In this document: piece by piece, positions 8,457 to 16,311 of the stretch
Layout: every line of letters starts with the position of its first letter
Position numbering within the stretch: position 1 is the stretch's first letter
DNA from: Planctomycetota bacterium
GTDB taxonomy: Bacteria; Planctomycetota; Planctomycetia; Pirellulales; Pirellulaceae
Reading direction: 5' to 3'
DNA length: 32,699 nucleotides
Assembly: GCA_029259935.1 (NCBI GenBank)
Contig: JAJDEH010000451.1
Location: 1 to 32,699 of the forward strand
Notes under the pieces: generated by a model
What the model saw: only the letters and a program-made list of their open reading frames with translations
What the model was told of the DNA's origin: nothing
Databases searched by the model: none
Translations under genes and position numbers: made by a program

Positions 8457-9584
8457 ATGAACTCAGTCGAGTACGCCAAGGAACTAATCAAGTTTGATTC
8501 GACGTGCTATCGGTCCAATCAAGCAGTGAGCGATTATGTCGAGCGGACGTTGAGCGGATCGGGCTGCGTGACCGAGCGGATCGAGTACACCGATTCCGAG
8601 GGCGTACTAAAGGTGAACATCGTAGCCCGGCGAGGAAGCGGCGCGGGCGGGTTGGCGTACTTTGGCCATACCGACGTGGTCACCACCGACGACTGGTCGG
8701 TTCAAGAACATGGTCCGTTCGAGCCCGTGGTGCGTGACGGACGGCTGTATGGCCGCGGCAGCACCGACATGAAGGGATCGATCGCATGCATGTTCGCGGC
8801 ATTGGATTCGATGCAAGGCCGCGCGTTGCAACATCCGCTGTACATTTCGTGTTCTTCGGACGAAGAAACAGACCATCGCGGCGTGGTGGAAATCATCGAA
8901 CGCTCGCGGTTGTTTCAGGACTTGGTCGCTGGCCGCGCGTGCGGCATTGTCGGCGAGCCGACGCGACTCGACGTGGTCTACGCACACAAGGGCGGCTGTC
9001 AGATTGCGGTCACTTCGCACGGCCGCGCCGCCCATTCCAGTACGCGCGAGGGCCTGAATGCCAATCTGGCAATGGTGCCCTTCTTGCAAGAGGTCAAGGC
9101 CGTTTATGACGAGACGGAGTCGGACCCGGCGTGGATGGACGACGAATTTGATCCGCCGACCATCTGCTTGAATTTGGGAATCAACGACCACAATCGAGCC
9201 GTCAACATCACCGCTCCGCAAAGCATCTGCACCGTCTGTTTTCGCCCCATGCCAACAACGGATGTCGAGCGGATCGTCGAACGAGTGCGTGTGAAAGCCG
9301 AAGAGTATGGCCTCGAGTTTCAGATCCTGGCCCGGAACCCACCGTTTCGACGCGATCCGCGGGGCGACTTTGTTCAGCAATGCGCACGGCTGGCAAGCGG
9401 CAATGCGCCTCGCACCGTGGCCTACGGATCGGAAGCGGGAAATCTAGCGAGCATGGAAGATTTGGTGGTCCTCGGTCCGGGCGACATCGCGCAGGCTCAC
9501 AAGAGCGACGAGTGGATCAGCCTCGAGCAACTCGAAGCGGGCCAGCGAATCTATGCGGAGTTGATTCGAAAATTCTGTTTTTAA
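8457..9584 (+). CDS. M20 family metallo-amidohydrolase (ArgE/DapE type)
   Basis: About 375 residues. The five metal ligands and the catalytic acid of the M20 family are visible: YFGHTDVV (His), GRGSTDMKGSIA (bridging Asp), CSSDEETDHRG (catalytic Glu and ligand Glu), GIVGEPT (acidic ligand), and AQAHKSDEWI (last His). The dimerisation domain lies between, starting about AHKGGCQIAVTSHGRAAHSS. Family members hydrolyse N-acyl amino acids or dipeptides (acetylornithine, succinyl-diaminopimelate); the precise substrate cannot be told. There is no signal peptide, so it acts in the cytoplasm. ATG 8457 is chosen because GGGGA lies 8 nt upstream; a TTG at 8442 is in frame. It is 60 nt after the SELENBP1-like gene and last in the run, before a palindromic repeat. 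Confidence 0.93.
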   Translation: MNSVEYAKELIKFDSTCYRSNQAVSDYVERTLSGSGCVTERIEYTDSEGVLKVNIVARRGSGAGGLAYFGHTDVVTTDDWSVQEHGPFEPVVRDGRLYGRGSTDMKGSIACMFAALDSMQGRALQHPLYISCSSDEETDHRGVVEIIERSRLFQDLVAGRACGIVGEPTRLDVVYAHKGGCQIAVTSHGRAAHSSTREGLNANLAMVPFLQEVKAVYDETESDPAWMDDEFDPPTICLNLGINDHNRAVNITAPQSICTVCFRPMPTTDVERIVERVRVKAEEYGLEFQILARNPPFRRDPRGDFVQQCARLASGNAPRTVAYGSEAGNLASMEDLVVLGPGDIAQAHKSDEWISLEQLEAGQRIYAELIRKFCF

Positions 9585-9620
9585 GATCGCGCAAAGTCTT
9601 GCGATTGCGTGGCATGCGTT

Positions 9621-9655
9621 CTCCCCCTTACTAAGGGGGAGCTAGAGGGGGTCGA
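9621..9655. repeat. Palindromic repeat CCCCCTTAnTAAGGGGG
   Basis: A near-perfect 10-bp stem (9621-9641) is followed by AGCTAGAGGGGGTC. The same arrangement occurs at 17840-17873 on the other strand. It lies 36 bp after the M20 gene, so it could act as a transcription terminator or mRNA 3' stabiliser, although there is no T-run. Confidence 0.7.
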
Positions 9656-9738
9656 TTCCACCTCAACCGCAACTCTTACCAAATAGACCCGTCCGACACC
9701 GCCGCGACGTCACTTTCGGCGAAAGTGACCTACCGCAT

Positions 9739-9768
9739 TTGGTATCGAAGGCGGTTCTCCGTTAGAAT
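9739..9768 (+). promoter_or_regulatory. Candidate promoter TTGGTA-N18-TAGAAT
   Basis: A sigma-70-like -35 (TTGGTA, 9739-9744) and -10 (TAGAAT, 9763-9768) with an 18-bp spacer, ending 66 bp before the DUF1549/1553 gene. The 8-mer GTTAGAAT recurs before two other genes in this window. Confidence 0.45.
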
Positions 9769-9834
9769 AATAGGCGAAAGAGCGGTCTACTGAGACCCTC
9801 TCCCCACCACCTGTCCCCGCCCCGAACAAAGTCC

Positions 9835-11508
9835 ATGTATTTGCGTTTCATTAGCCAAAGTGCTCGCATTTCCTTGGCATTCTTCCTCTGCCTAAATGTG
9901 CTCCGAGCCGAGACGCCGTTGCACCAACGGATCGACGCCTTAATTGGGTTCGGCGAACCGGAATTTGAAAAGACCGCCAGCGACGAAGCCGAGGACGCGG
10001 CTTTCTTGCGCCGCGTCTACCTTGACCTAGTTGGCTCGATTCCCAGCACGACGGCGGTCCGCGAGTTTCTAGCGGATACGGCCTGCGATAAGCGAGCCAA
10101 GCTGATCGACCGCCTGCTTGCGTCGCCGCAACACGCGCGGCGCATGCAATATGTATTCGACACCACGCTCATGGAGCGCCGGGCGGACAAACATGTCAAA
10201 CAGGCAGAGTGGCGTGGCTACCTGCGGCAGTCGTTCCTGGAGAACAAGCCCTGGGACCAACTCGTCACCGAAATCCTCACGTCCGATGGGTCGGACAAGT
10301 CTACGCGGCCGGCCGCAAAATTTTTGCTCGATCGCGAGTTGAAAGAGGATGACGTCACTCGTGATTTGGGACGAATATTCTTGGGCCGCGACCTACAATG
10401 CGCCCAGTGCCACGACCATCCGACGATCGACGACTATTTGCAACGTCACTATCACGGCCTGTCCGCGTTCTTGAATCGTAGCTATCTGTTCAAGGACCCC
10501 AAAGCCAAGCTGTCTTCGATTGGTGAAAAGGCCGAGGGCGACGTCGAGTTCACGTCGGTGTTTACCAACGAAACGGACAGGACCGCGCCGCGAATGCTGG
10601 ACTTGCCAGCGATCGAAGATCCCCCCACGGCCGAAGAGCCTTACAAAGTCAAACCAGAAAAGAACGCTCGCGCCGTGCCCGTCCATAGCCGACGATTACA
10701 GTTGGCGGCCGCCATGACCGACCCATCCAACGCCGCGTTTCGGCTGAACATTGCCAATCGCCTGTGGGCCATGATGATGGGACGTGGCATTGTCGAACCG
10801 GTCGACATGTGGCATTCGGCCAATCCGCCCTCTCATCCCGAATTGCTCAACCTGCTGGGCGATGCTTTGCAAGACCATGGTTACGACCTGCGGTTCTTGT
10901 TGCGAGAACTGGCGTTGTCGAAAACATATCAACGTAGCAGCCAGCGAAAGGAAGGGATGGAAACCGAGGTCCGCCACGATTTCGGGGTCGCTCTGCTCAA
11001 GCCGCTTTCGCCCGAGCAGATGGCTTGGTCGATGATGCAGGCTACCGGGCTCGCCGAGCAGACACTCGAAAGTCTCAAGGCCAAGCAGATTAAGGCCGAC
11101 CCGAAAAAAGGAGCGGAGCAGGCCAACGATCCCGCGTGGCAGGAAAAGACTCTACATGACGCGCTCAAAGCGAACGTCGATATCTTCGAGACAACCTTTG
11201 GGGTCGTGGGAATTCAAACCTCGCGATTCGACGCTTCGGCCGATCAAGCGTTGTTCCTGCGAAATGGAAACTTGCTGCAAACTTGGCTGGCCCCCGCTGG
11301 AAAGAAGCTCGCGCAGCGGCTCACCGCCCTAGAGAATTCCCAGGTTGCCGAAGAACTGTACTTCTCGGTATTCTCTCGCCCGCCGCTGGACGAAGAGACG
11401 CAGCAAATCACGGATTACTTGGCTGCCAGCCAAGACAACCGCAACGCCGCAATCGGGCAGTTGATCTGGGCTGCTCTCGCGTCCGCCGAATTCCGATTTA
11501 ACCACTGA
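9835..11508 (+). CDS. Exported DUF1549/DUF1553 protein
   Basis: A 557-residue protein with signal peptide (MYLRFISQSARISLAFFLCL, cleavage near LRA-ET). DUF1549 covers about residues 28-215 (FLRRVYLDLVGSIPSTTAVREFL, then QCAQCHDHPTIDDY). DUF1553 covers about 285-555 (NIANRLWAMMMGRGIVEP, SHPELLNLLGDAL, then SAEFRFNH). C189-C192-H193 is a c-type haem CXXCH motif. Unlike the protein at 17988-20420 it lacks an N-terminal PSCyt1 domain, so this is the short version of the family. These planctomycete proteins are nearly always encoded next to a DUF1501 protein, as here. Their biochemical role is not established; export and haem motifs suggest an envelope redox or polymer-degradation function. No clear Shine-Dalgarno sequence precedes the ATG. 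Confidence 0.93.
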   Translation: MYLRFISQSARISLAFFLCLNVLRAETPLHQRIDALIGFGEPEFEKTASDEAEDAAFLRRVYLDLVGSIPSTTAVREFLADTACDKRAKLIDRLLASPQHARRMQYVFDTTLMERRADKHVKQAEWRGYLRQSFLENKPWDQLVTEILTSDGSDKSTRPAAKFLLDRELKEDDVTRDLGRIFLGRDLQCAQCHDHPTIDDYLQRHYHGLSAFLNRSYLFKDPKAKLSSIGEKAEGDVEFTSVFTNETDRTAPRMLDLPAIEDPPTAEEPYKVKPEKNARAVPVHSRRLQLAAAMTDPSNAAFRLNIANRLWAMMMGRGIVEPVDMWHSANPPSHPELLNLLGDALQDHGYDLRFLLRELALSKTYQRSSQRKEGMETEVRHDFGVALLKPLSPEQMAWSMMQATGLAEQTLESLKAKQIKADPKKGAEQANDPAWQEKTLHDALKANVDIFETTFGVVGIQTSRFDASADQALFLRNGNLLQTWLAPAGKKLAQRLTALENSQVAEELYFSVFSRPPLDEETQQITDYLAASQDNRNAAIGQLIWAALASAEFRFNH

Positions 11509-11554
11509 TAAGCATTGATAAGAATGGCGGCCCGATCGGCCGCAAAGGGAAACC

Positions 11555-12814
11555 ATGCGACGAAACAAGGGATGCAACGAAATCGATCATCGGCTGGCCC
11601 GTCGTCAGTTTTTGGCCGGTGCCGCCGGCGGAGCGATCGGCATGGGCGTGCTTCGCCAACCGGCTCACGCCGAAATGCTGAAGGGCCAGAAGAAGCGGAT
11701 TCTGCAGATCTTTCTGCAGGGCGGAGTCAGCCAGCTCGAATCATGGGACCCCAAGCCAGGTACCGAGTTCGGCGGACCCTTTCAAGCCATTCCGACTTCG
11801 GTTCCGGGCATGCACATCTCGGAACTGTTGCCGCATACCGCCCAGCGCATGCACCTGCTTTCCATCGTCCGCAGCATCAACATCAAGATCAACAATCACC
11901 GCGAAGGCATGTTGTTCATGGAGAAGGGGCGGCGTGCCGGCGAGTATCCGTACGTCGGTTCGGTGGCCTCCAAGTATCTCGCCCCGCCCGACAGTAAATT
12001 GCCGGGTTACATTCACATCACGACTCGCGGGCTGAATGATTCAACTCCCGCGTTTCTAGGTGCCCGCCATGCTGAACTGAAACTGGAAGGCGTCAAGCCG
12101 CCCGGCAACCTTTCGCTGCCCAAGGACATTAACGAAGCCGTCGATGGCCGTCGCGACCAGTTGCGGATTCAATTCAATCAGCGATTTGTCGAGCGGCGCT
12201 CCAAGGCGCTAACCGAGGCTTACGATTCGTCCTATCAGCAAGCTGCCCAATTGATGGCCCGCAAGGAGATGTTCGCGGGCAAGGCGTCCGAGAAAGACCT
12301 GGAACGTTACGGCTCGCACGACTTTGGCCGCTATTGCCTGCTGGCCCGCACTTTGTTGGAGAACGACGCCACTTGCGTCAAGGTGACGCATCATGGCTAC
12401 GATTCCCACGCCGAGAATTTCAATTTTCACCTGGAACAGCTTGGCGAGTTCGACAAGACGTTTTCGATGTTGATGGACGACTTGCACGACCGAGGAATGC
12501 TGGAAAGCACGCTGGTGGTCGTCCATTCAGAATTCGGCCGCACTCCAAAAATCAACGTGCGGTATGGCCGCGACCATTGGGGAACCGCGTGGTCGATTGC
12601 CTTGGGCGGCTGCGGAATTCAAACCGGCGCGGTGATTGGCAAGACGAACGACAAAGGCACCGAAGTCGCCGAACGCGAAGTCGACGCCGGCCACCTGTTT
12701 CACACCTATCTGCAAGCCGTCGGCCTCGATTCCAACGCGGATCACGATTTGCCGGGACGATCGGTCCCCATTGGCGACCCCACCGCCGCGGCGATTAAGG
12801 AGTTGTTGGCATGA
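11555..12814 (+). CDS. DUF1501 protein, Tat-exported (sulfatase-like fold family)
   Basis: A 419-residue DUF1501 protein. The N-terminal signal LARRQFLAGAAGGAIGMG is Tat-like. Family marks include ILQIFLQGGVSQLESWDPKPG near the start of the mature protein, SELLPHTAQRMHLLSIVRSI, HSEFGRTPKIN followed by GRDHWGTAWSIALGG, and a C-terminal DLPGRSVPIGDPTAAAIKELL. DUF1501 belongs to the alkaline-phosphatase/sulfatase-like superfamily, but the metal-site chemistry of these proteins is not shown. AAGGG lies just before ATG 11555. It is 46 nt after the DUF1549/1553 gene and overlaps the WD40 gene by ATGA, so the three are surely co-transcribed. Confidence 0.95.
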   Translation: MRRNKGCNEIDHRLARRQFLAGAAGGAIGMGVLRQPAHAEMLKGQKKRILQIFLQGGVSQLESWDPKPGTEFGGPFQAIPTSVPGMHISELLPHTAQRMHLLSIVRSINIKINNHREGMLFMEKGRRAGEYPYVGSVASKYLAPPDSKLPGYIHITTRGLNDSTPAFLGARHAELKLEGVKPPGNLSLPKDINEAVDGRRDQLRIQFNQRFVERRSKALTEAYDSSYQQAAQLMARKEMFAGKASEKDLERYGSHDFGRYCLLARTLLENDATCVKVTHHGYDSHAENFNFHLEQLGEFDKTFSMLMDDLHDRGMLESTLVVVHSEFGRTPKINVRYGRDHWGTAWSIALGGCGIQTGAVIGKTNDKGTEVAEREVDAGHLFHTYLQAVGLDSNADHDLPGRSVPIGDPTAAAIKELLA

Positions 12815-13881
12815 GCAACGAAGAGACGAAAGAAAAAACCGACGAAAAGCCCGCCGCGCCGCCCGTCGACGTCAACGCAATCGATCCGGTGCAAACCCAT
12901 CAATTGGCCGAGATGAAATATGAGGTTCCGCTGACCACGCTGCGCGTGGACCCGACAGGGCGATTCGCCGCCGCGGGGGCGCAGGATCTCGACGTTCAGT
13001 TGTGGGATTTGAACAGCCAGCACCGGACTACTCTCAAGGGACACAAGAGCTGGGTGCGTTCGATCGACTTTTCAAGCGACGGCGATCGCATGTACACGGC
13101 ATGTTGGGGAGGCGTGATCCATGTGTGGGACATGTCCCCGTGCGAGCCGAAAATCATTCAAACCATCCGCGCGCATCAAGGTTCGGCACGCTGGGTGCGA
13201 GTCAGCCCCAATGGCGAATTGCTGGCGACCTGCGGAAACGATCTGCTGGTCAAGGTTTGGAAGATCGCCGATGGCACCTTGGTCCAAGAATTTGCCGGGC
13301 ACAAGCGGCATGTTTACGGCGTCGACTTTCATCCCGGCGGCGAGCGTCTGGTGTCGCAAGACTTGATGGGCGTGATCAACATTTGGAACCTCAAATCGGG
13401 CGCGCTGGAAAAGACCATCGATGCCTCGGTGATGACCGGTTACGACAACAAGTTCGCCGCCGACATGGGCGGAGCGCGCGATCTGCAATTCAGTCCCGAC
13501 GGCAGCCAGTGGGCCAGTGCCGGCATCACCAAAGTCACCAATTCGTTCGCCGGCGTTCAGTCGCCGCTGATCGTGCTCTTCGATTGGGCGGAAGCCAAAG
13601 AGAAGCAGCAGTTGACGGTCGCCGACACTTTCAAGGGCATCGCCTGGGGTGTTCGTTTTCATCCCGACGGCTTCCTCGTTGGCGCGGGAGCCGACCGCAG
13701 CGGCAAAGGCGAGTTGTGGTTTTTCAAGCCGGGCGAAGCGCAGCCGTATCATACGATGAAGTTGAGCAGCGCCGCGCGCGGGCTCGATCTGTTGTCCGAC
13801 AACCGCCGCCTCGCCGTTGCTCACGCCGACGGCCATGTGCGACTCTATCAAATGACGGCCAAACAAGCCGGCCAAGCCTAA
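12811..13881 (+). CDS. WD40 repeat protein
   Basis: A 356-residue beta-propeller protein of about seven WD40 blades. Clear blades are VQLWDLNSQ (about residue 67), VIHVWDMS (about 106), VKVWKIADG (about 150) and INIWNLKSG (about 190), each ahead of a GHxxxV or similar turn. The N-terminal 45 residues are charged and Pro/Ala-rich, with no signal peptide or membrane segment, so it probably stays in the cytoplasm, unlike its exported partners. It starts at ATG 12811 with AAGGAG 8 nt upstream and overlaps the DUF1501 stop by 4 nt. WD40 proteins are scaffolds; the partner is unknown. Confidence 0.92.
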   Translation: MSNEETKEKTDEKPAAPPVDVNAIDPVQTHQLAEMKYEVPLTTLRVDPTGRFAAAGAQDLDVQLWDLNSQHRTTLKGHKSWVRSIDFSSDGDRMYTACWGGVIHVWDMSPCEPKIIQTIRAHQGSARWVRVSPNGELLATCGNDLLVKVWKIADGTLVQEFAGHKRHVYGVDFHPGGERLVSQDLMGVINIWNLKSGALEKTIDASVMTGYDNKFAADMGGARDLQFSPDGSQWASAGITKVTNSFAGVQSPLIVLFDWAEAKEKQQLTVADTFKGIAWGVRFHPDGFLVGAGADRSGKGELWFFKPGEAQPYHTMKLSSAARGLDLLSDNRRLAVAHADGHVRLYQMTAKQAGQA

Positions 13882-14092
13882 CGCAAGGCTGTCGTCAATC
13901 ACTCCCGATGAAACCTATTGTCGGCGGAGTGTCCACGAAATACACCCGGCAAGTTCTCACCCACGAAAACCTGCCCGCCAGTGGCCAACCAATCGCGAAC
14001 CCTGAGCAATTGGGCCAACTTTAGCGGGCAACCGCAGCCCGATTGCGTCCCAACAGCCGACAAGCGGCTATACCGGCTTGCCCGTGTCTGGT

Positions 14093-14098
14093 TAGAAT
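14093..14098 (+). promoter_or_regulatory. Candidate -10 element TAGAAT before the PP2C gene
   Basis: TAGAAT within GTTAGAAT, 52 bp before ATG 14151. No convincing -35 is seen at 16-18 bp, so support is the shared 8-mer and position only. Confidence 0.3.
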
Positions 14099-14150
14099 GG
14101 GCTGGGTACACCAACAGCAGCCGATCGTGACGAGAGTGCCGTTTGTTTTC

Positions 14151-15464
14151 ATGGGTAAGCAGCAAATAAACTGGGACCAATGTCTTGCTCACGCCGTTCT
14201 CAGCGACATTGGGATGCGGCGTTCCAACAATCAAGATTCCTATGCCGTCACGATCGCGACCGACGAAGACACGTGGCGCGACCGGGGCCATGTGTTCTTG
14301 GTCGCCGACGGGATGGGCGCGCACGCGGCGGGAGAACTGGCCAGCAAGTTGGCCGCCGACCATATTCCTCATCTCTATCTGAAGAACCAAGAGCTATCCG
14401 CTCCCGAGGCTTTGCAAAAAGCCGTGCTGGACACCAATAGCGAAGTCCATCGCAAAGGGCAAGCGAACATCGACTTCCACAATATGGGGACGACCTGCAG
14501 CGTGCTGGTGCTCGTACCGCAAGGCGCTCTAGTGGCCCACATTGGCGACAGTCGCGTGTATCGATTGCGAGGGAAAAATCTCGAGCAGCTCACGTTTGAT
14601 CACAGCTTGGTTTGGGAAATGCAAGCCAGCGGTCAACTGGATGAAAACTCCGACTTGGCCCAGTCGCTGCCGAAGAATGTAATTACCCGGTCGTTGGGCC
14701 CCAACGCGAACGTCAAAGTCGATATCGAGGGTCCGTTTCCACTGGAAATCGGCGACACGTTTTTGCTCTGTAGCGACGGGCTGACCGGAAAAGTGGAAGA
14801 CGACGAGATCGGCCCCATCCTCGCGACCATGGCACCCAAAGAGGCGGCCCAAGTCTTGGTCGACTTGGCGAACCTGCGCGGAGGTCCCGACAACATCACG
14901 GTGGTGATTGCCAAAGTAATCGGTGAAGAGCTTACGTCTCACATGGCGGCGGCCGAGCCGATCACACTGGGACGAGACAAGGACAAAAAGCACAAAGTGC
15001 ATCCCATCTTGTGGCTGCTGTTGGCCGCCTGCTTTTTAGCGGCGCTGATCATGGCGGCCGTCCAGAACTTTCCCGTGGCGGGCGTTGCCGTGGCGGCGGC
15101 CTTGGTGTGTGGCGTGTTCATCATGTTGCAAGCCTTTAGTGAGAGTAGCGGCTCGGTTGCCATCAGGGCCAATCAACGACTGGGGCGCGGCCCGTACGTC
15201 ACCGTGCCGAGTACCCCCACTTCTGAATTCGTGCAACAACTGGCCGATGTTCTGCGGCAACTGAGGGACGCCGCGAAAGAACAGGACTGGGAAGTTGATT
15301 GGATGAAACTGCAAGAAATCTCCAAGCCCGCCGACGAATCGGTCCAAGCCGAAAACTATGTCGTCGCGGCCAGACACTATGCGTGCGGAATCAGCTTCAT
15401 GATGGATCAGCTACGCAAGCAGCGGCGAAGAAACGCCAGCGACCCTTCGGTCGATCTGATCTAG
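14151..15464 (+). CDS. PP2C-family Ser/Thr phosphatase with two C-terminal membrane helices
   Basis: About 437 residues from ATG 14151. The PPM/PP2C catalytic domain spans residues 12-258: GMRRSNNQDSYAV (first Asp ligand region), VFLVADGMGAHAAGE (D53), VAHIGDSRVYRLR (D133), LLCSDGLTGKVEDDE (D209) and GGPDNITVVIAKV (D247). All metal-binding aspartates are present, so it should be active and remove phosphate from Ser/Thr kinase targets. Two hydrophobic helices follow (about 284-304 and 307-327), then a roughly 110-residue cytoplasmic tail rich in charged residues. The start is not certain: upstream in-frame starts at 14043 and 14097 add non-conserved sequence, and no strong Shine-Dalgarno precedes 14151. 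No kinase gene is adjacent. Confidence 0.92.
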   Translation: MGKQQINWDQCLAHAVLSDIGMRRSNNQDSYAVTIATDEDTWRDRGHVFLVADGMGAHAAGELASKLAADHIPHLYLKNQELSAPEALQKAVLDTNSEVHRKGQANIDFHNMGTTCSVLVLVPQGALVAHIGDSRVYRLRGKNLEQLTFDHSLVWEMQASGQLDENSDLAQSLPKNVITRSLGPNANVKVDIEGPFPLEIGDTFLLCSDGLTGKVEDDEIGPILATMAPKEAAQVLVDLANLRGGPDNITVVIAKVIGEELTSHMAAAEPITLGRDKDKKHKVHPILWLLLAACFLAALIMAAVQNFPVAGVAVAAALVCGVFIMLQAFSESSGSVAIRANQRLGRGPYVTVPSTPTSEFVQQLADVLRQLRDAAKEQDWEVDWMKLQEISKPADESVQAENYVVAARHYACGISFMMDQLRKQRRRNASDPSVDLI

Positions 15465-15517
15465 GGCACTTCACCTCGCTGTCCGTCACACGGGGCGGCA
15501 TTGCTGCGTTGGTGAAT

Positions 15518-16297
15518 TCAAGCGGCGAACAGAGACCGGCCGCCGTCAATCGGCAGACACACTCCCGTTACGAAGTCATTCTCAATTAGGAACCGCACCG
15601 CCTCGGCGACGTTTTCGGGATTGCCTTCGCGCTTAACCAATGTCGCGCTGATGGCGGCTTCGCGTTCCTCGACGGGCAGGTCGCGCGGCATCATCACCGG
15701 TCCCGGCAAAACGGCGTTTACCCGAATACGCGGATTGCGAGTGGCCAGTTCGACGGCAAAGTTGCGCGTCAGCGCGCCGATGGCCCCCTTGGACGGAAAG
15801 TAGGCCGAGTAATCGCGGTAAGGTCGCGCTGTCGCCCAGTCGCCGAAATTCACGATGGCTCCGCCCATCTCTTGATCCACCATTCTTAGGCCAGCCCGTT
15901 GGCAGCACAAAAAAGTTGCCAAGCAGTTAACTTCAAAGTGGTGTCGCACATCGTCCGCCGAAATCTGTTCCAGTTGCTTCTGTTGCCAGGTCGAAGCGCA
16001 GTTGACCAGCACGTCGATCCGGCCGAAATATTCGTCGATCTGGTTGAAGATTTTCTCGACAACCGACTCGTCCGTCAGATCGCCTACGACGGCAATCGCA
16101 TCCCCATGTTCGGACTTCAATTCTGCCGCGGTTTGTTCGGCGGCCGCGCGCGAATGGTTGGCGTGAATGACGAGCCGATAACCGCCGGACGCCAGTCGCC
16201 GAGCGACACAATTGCCAATGCGTGGCGAACCGCTTCCCGTAACGAGGGCCACTGGTTGCGGCGTGCCGAACAGACGTTTAACGTGGTCGTGACTCAA
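15518..16297 (-). CDS. Pteridine-reductase-like SDR oxidoreductase
   Basis: A 259-residue short-chain dehydrogenase/reductase. The nucleotide-binding start is ALVTGSGSPRIGNCVARRLA, with Arg before IG as in the PTR1/FolM branch (TGxxxRxG). Next come VGDLTD (the Asp contacting adenine) and NCAS (99-102, in place of NNAG). The usual catalytic Ser is replaced by Asp (D153 in VNFGDWATARP), with Y166 and K170 in YFPSK; Asp-Tyr-Lys is the arrangement in pteridine reductases. It probably reduces a pterin or related ring with NADPH in the cytoplasm, though the substrate is inferred. The TTG start at 16297 is supported by AAGGA 8 nt upstream. The gene starts 14 nt after the DUF1501 stop, so it is translated from the same message. 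Confidence 0.9.
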   Translation of the reverse strand: MSHDHVKRLFGTPQPVALVTGSGSPRIGNCVARRLASGGYRLVIHANHSRAAAEQTAAELKSEHGDAIAVVGDLTDESVVEKIFNQIDEYFGRIDVLVNCASTWQQKQLEQISADDVRHHFEVNCLATFLCCQRAGLRMVDQEMGGAIVNFGDWATARPYRDYSAYFPSKGAIGALTRNFAVELATRNPRIRVNAVLPGPVMMPRDLPVEEREAAISATLVKREGNPENVAEAVRFLIENDFVTGVCLPIDGGRSLFAA

Positions 16298-16305
16298 CGG
16301 CGGTT

Positions 16306-16310
16306 TCCTT
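16306..16310 (-). promoter_or_regulatory. Ribosome binding site for the TTG-start SDR gene
   Basis: AAGGA on the minus strand, 1 nt after the DUF1501 stop codon and 8 nt before TTG 16297. It rules out the much longer upstream open frame, which would run through the DUF1501 gene. Confidence 0.65.
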
Positions 16311-16311
16311 T

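Noticed and set aside
13908..14024. 38-codon frame between the WD40 and PP2C genes
   Set aside because: No ribosome-binding site, no similarity and ordinary composition; kept as leader sequence.
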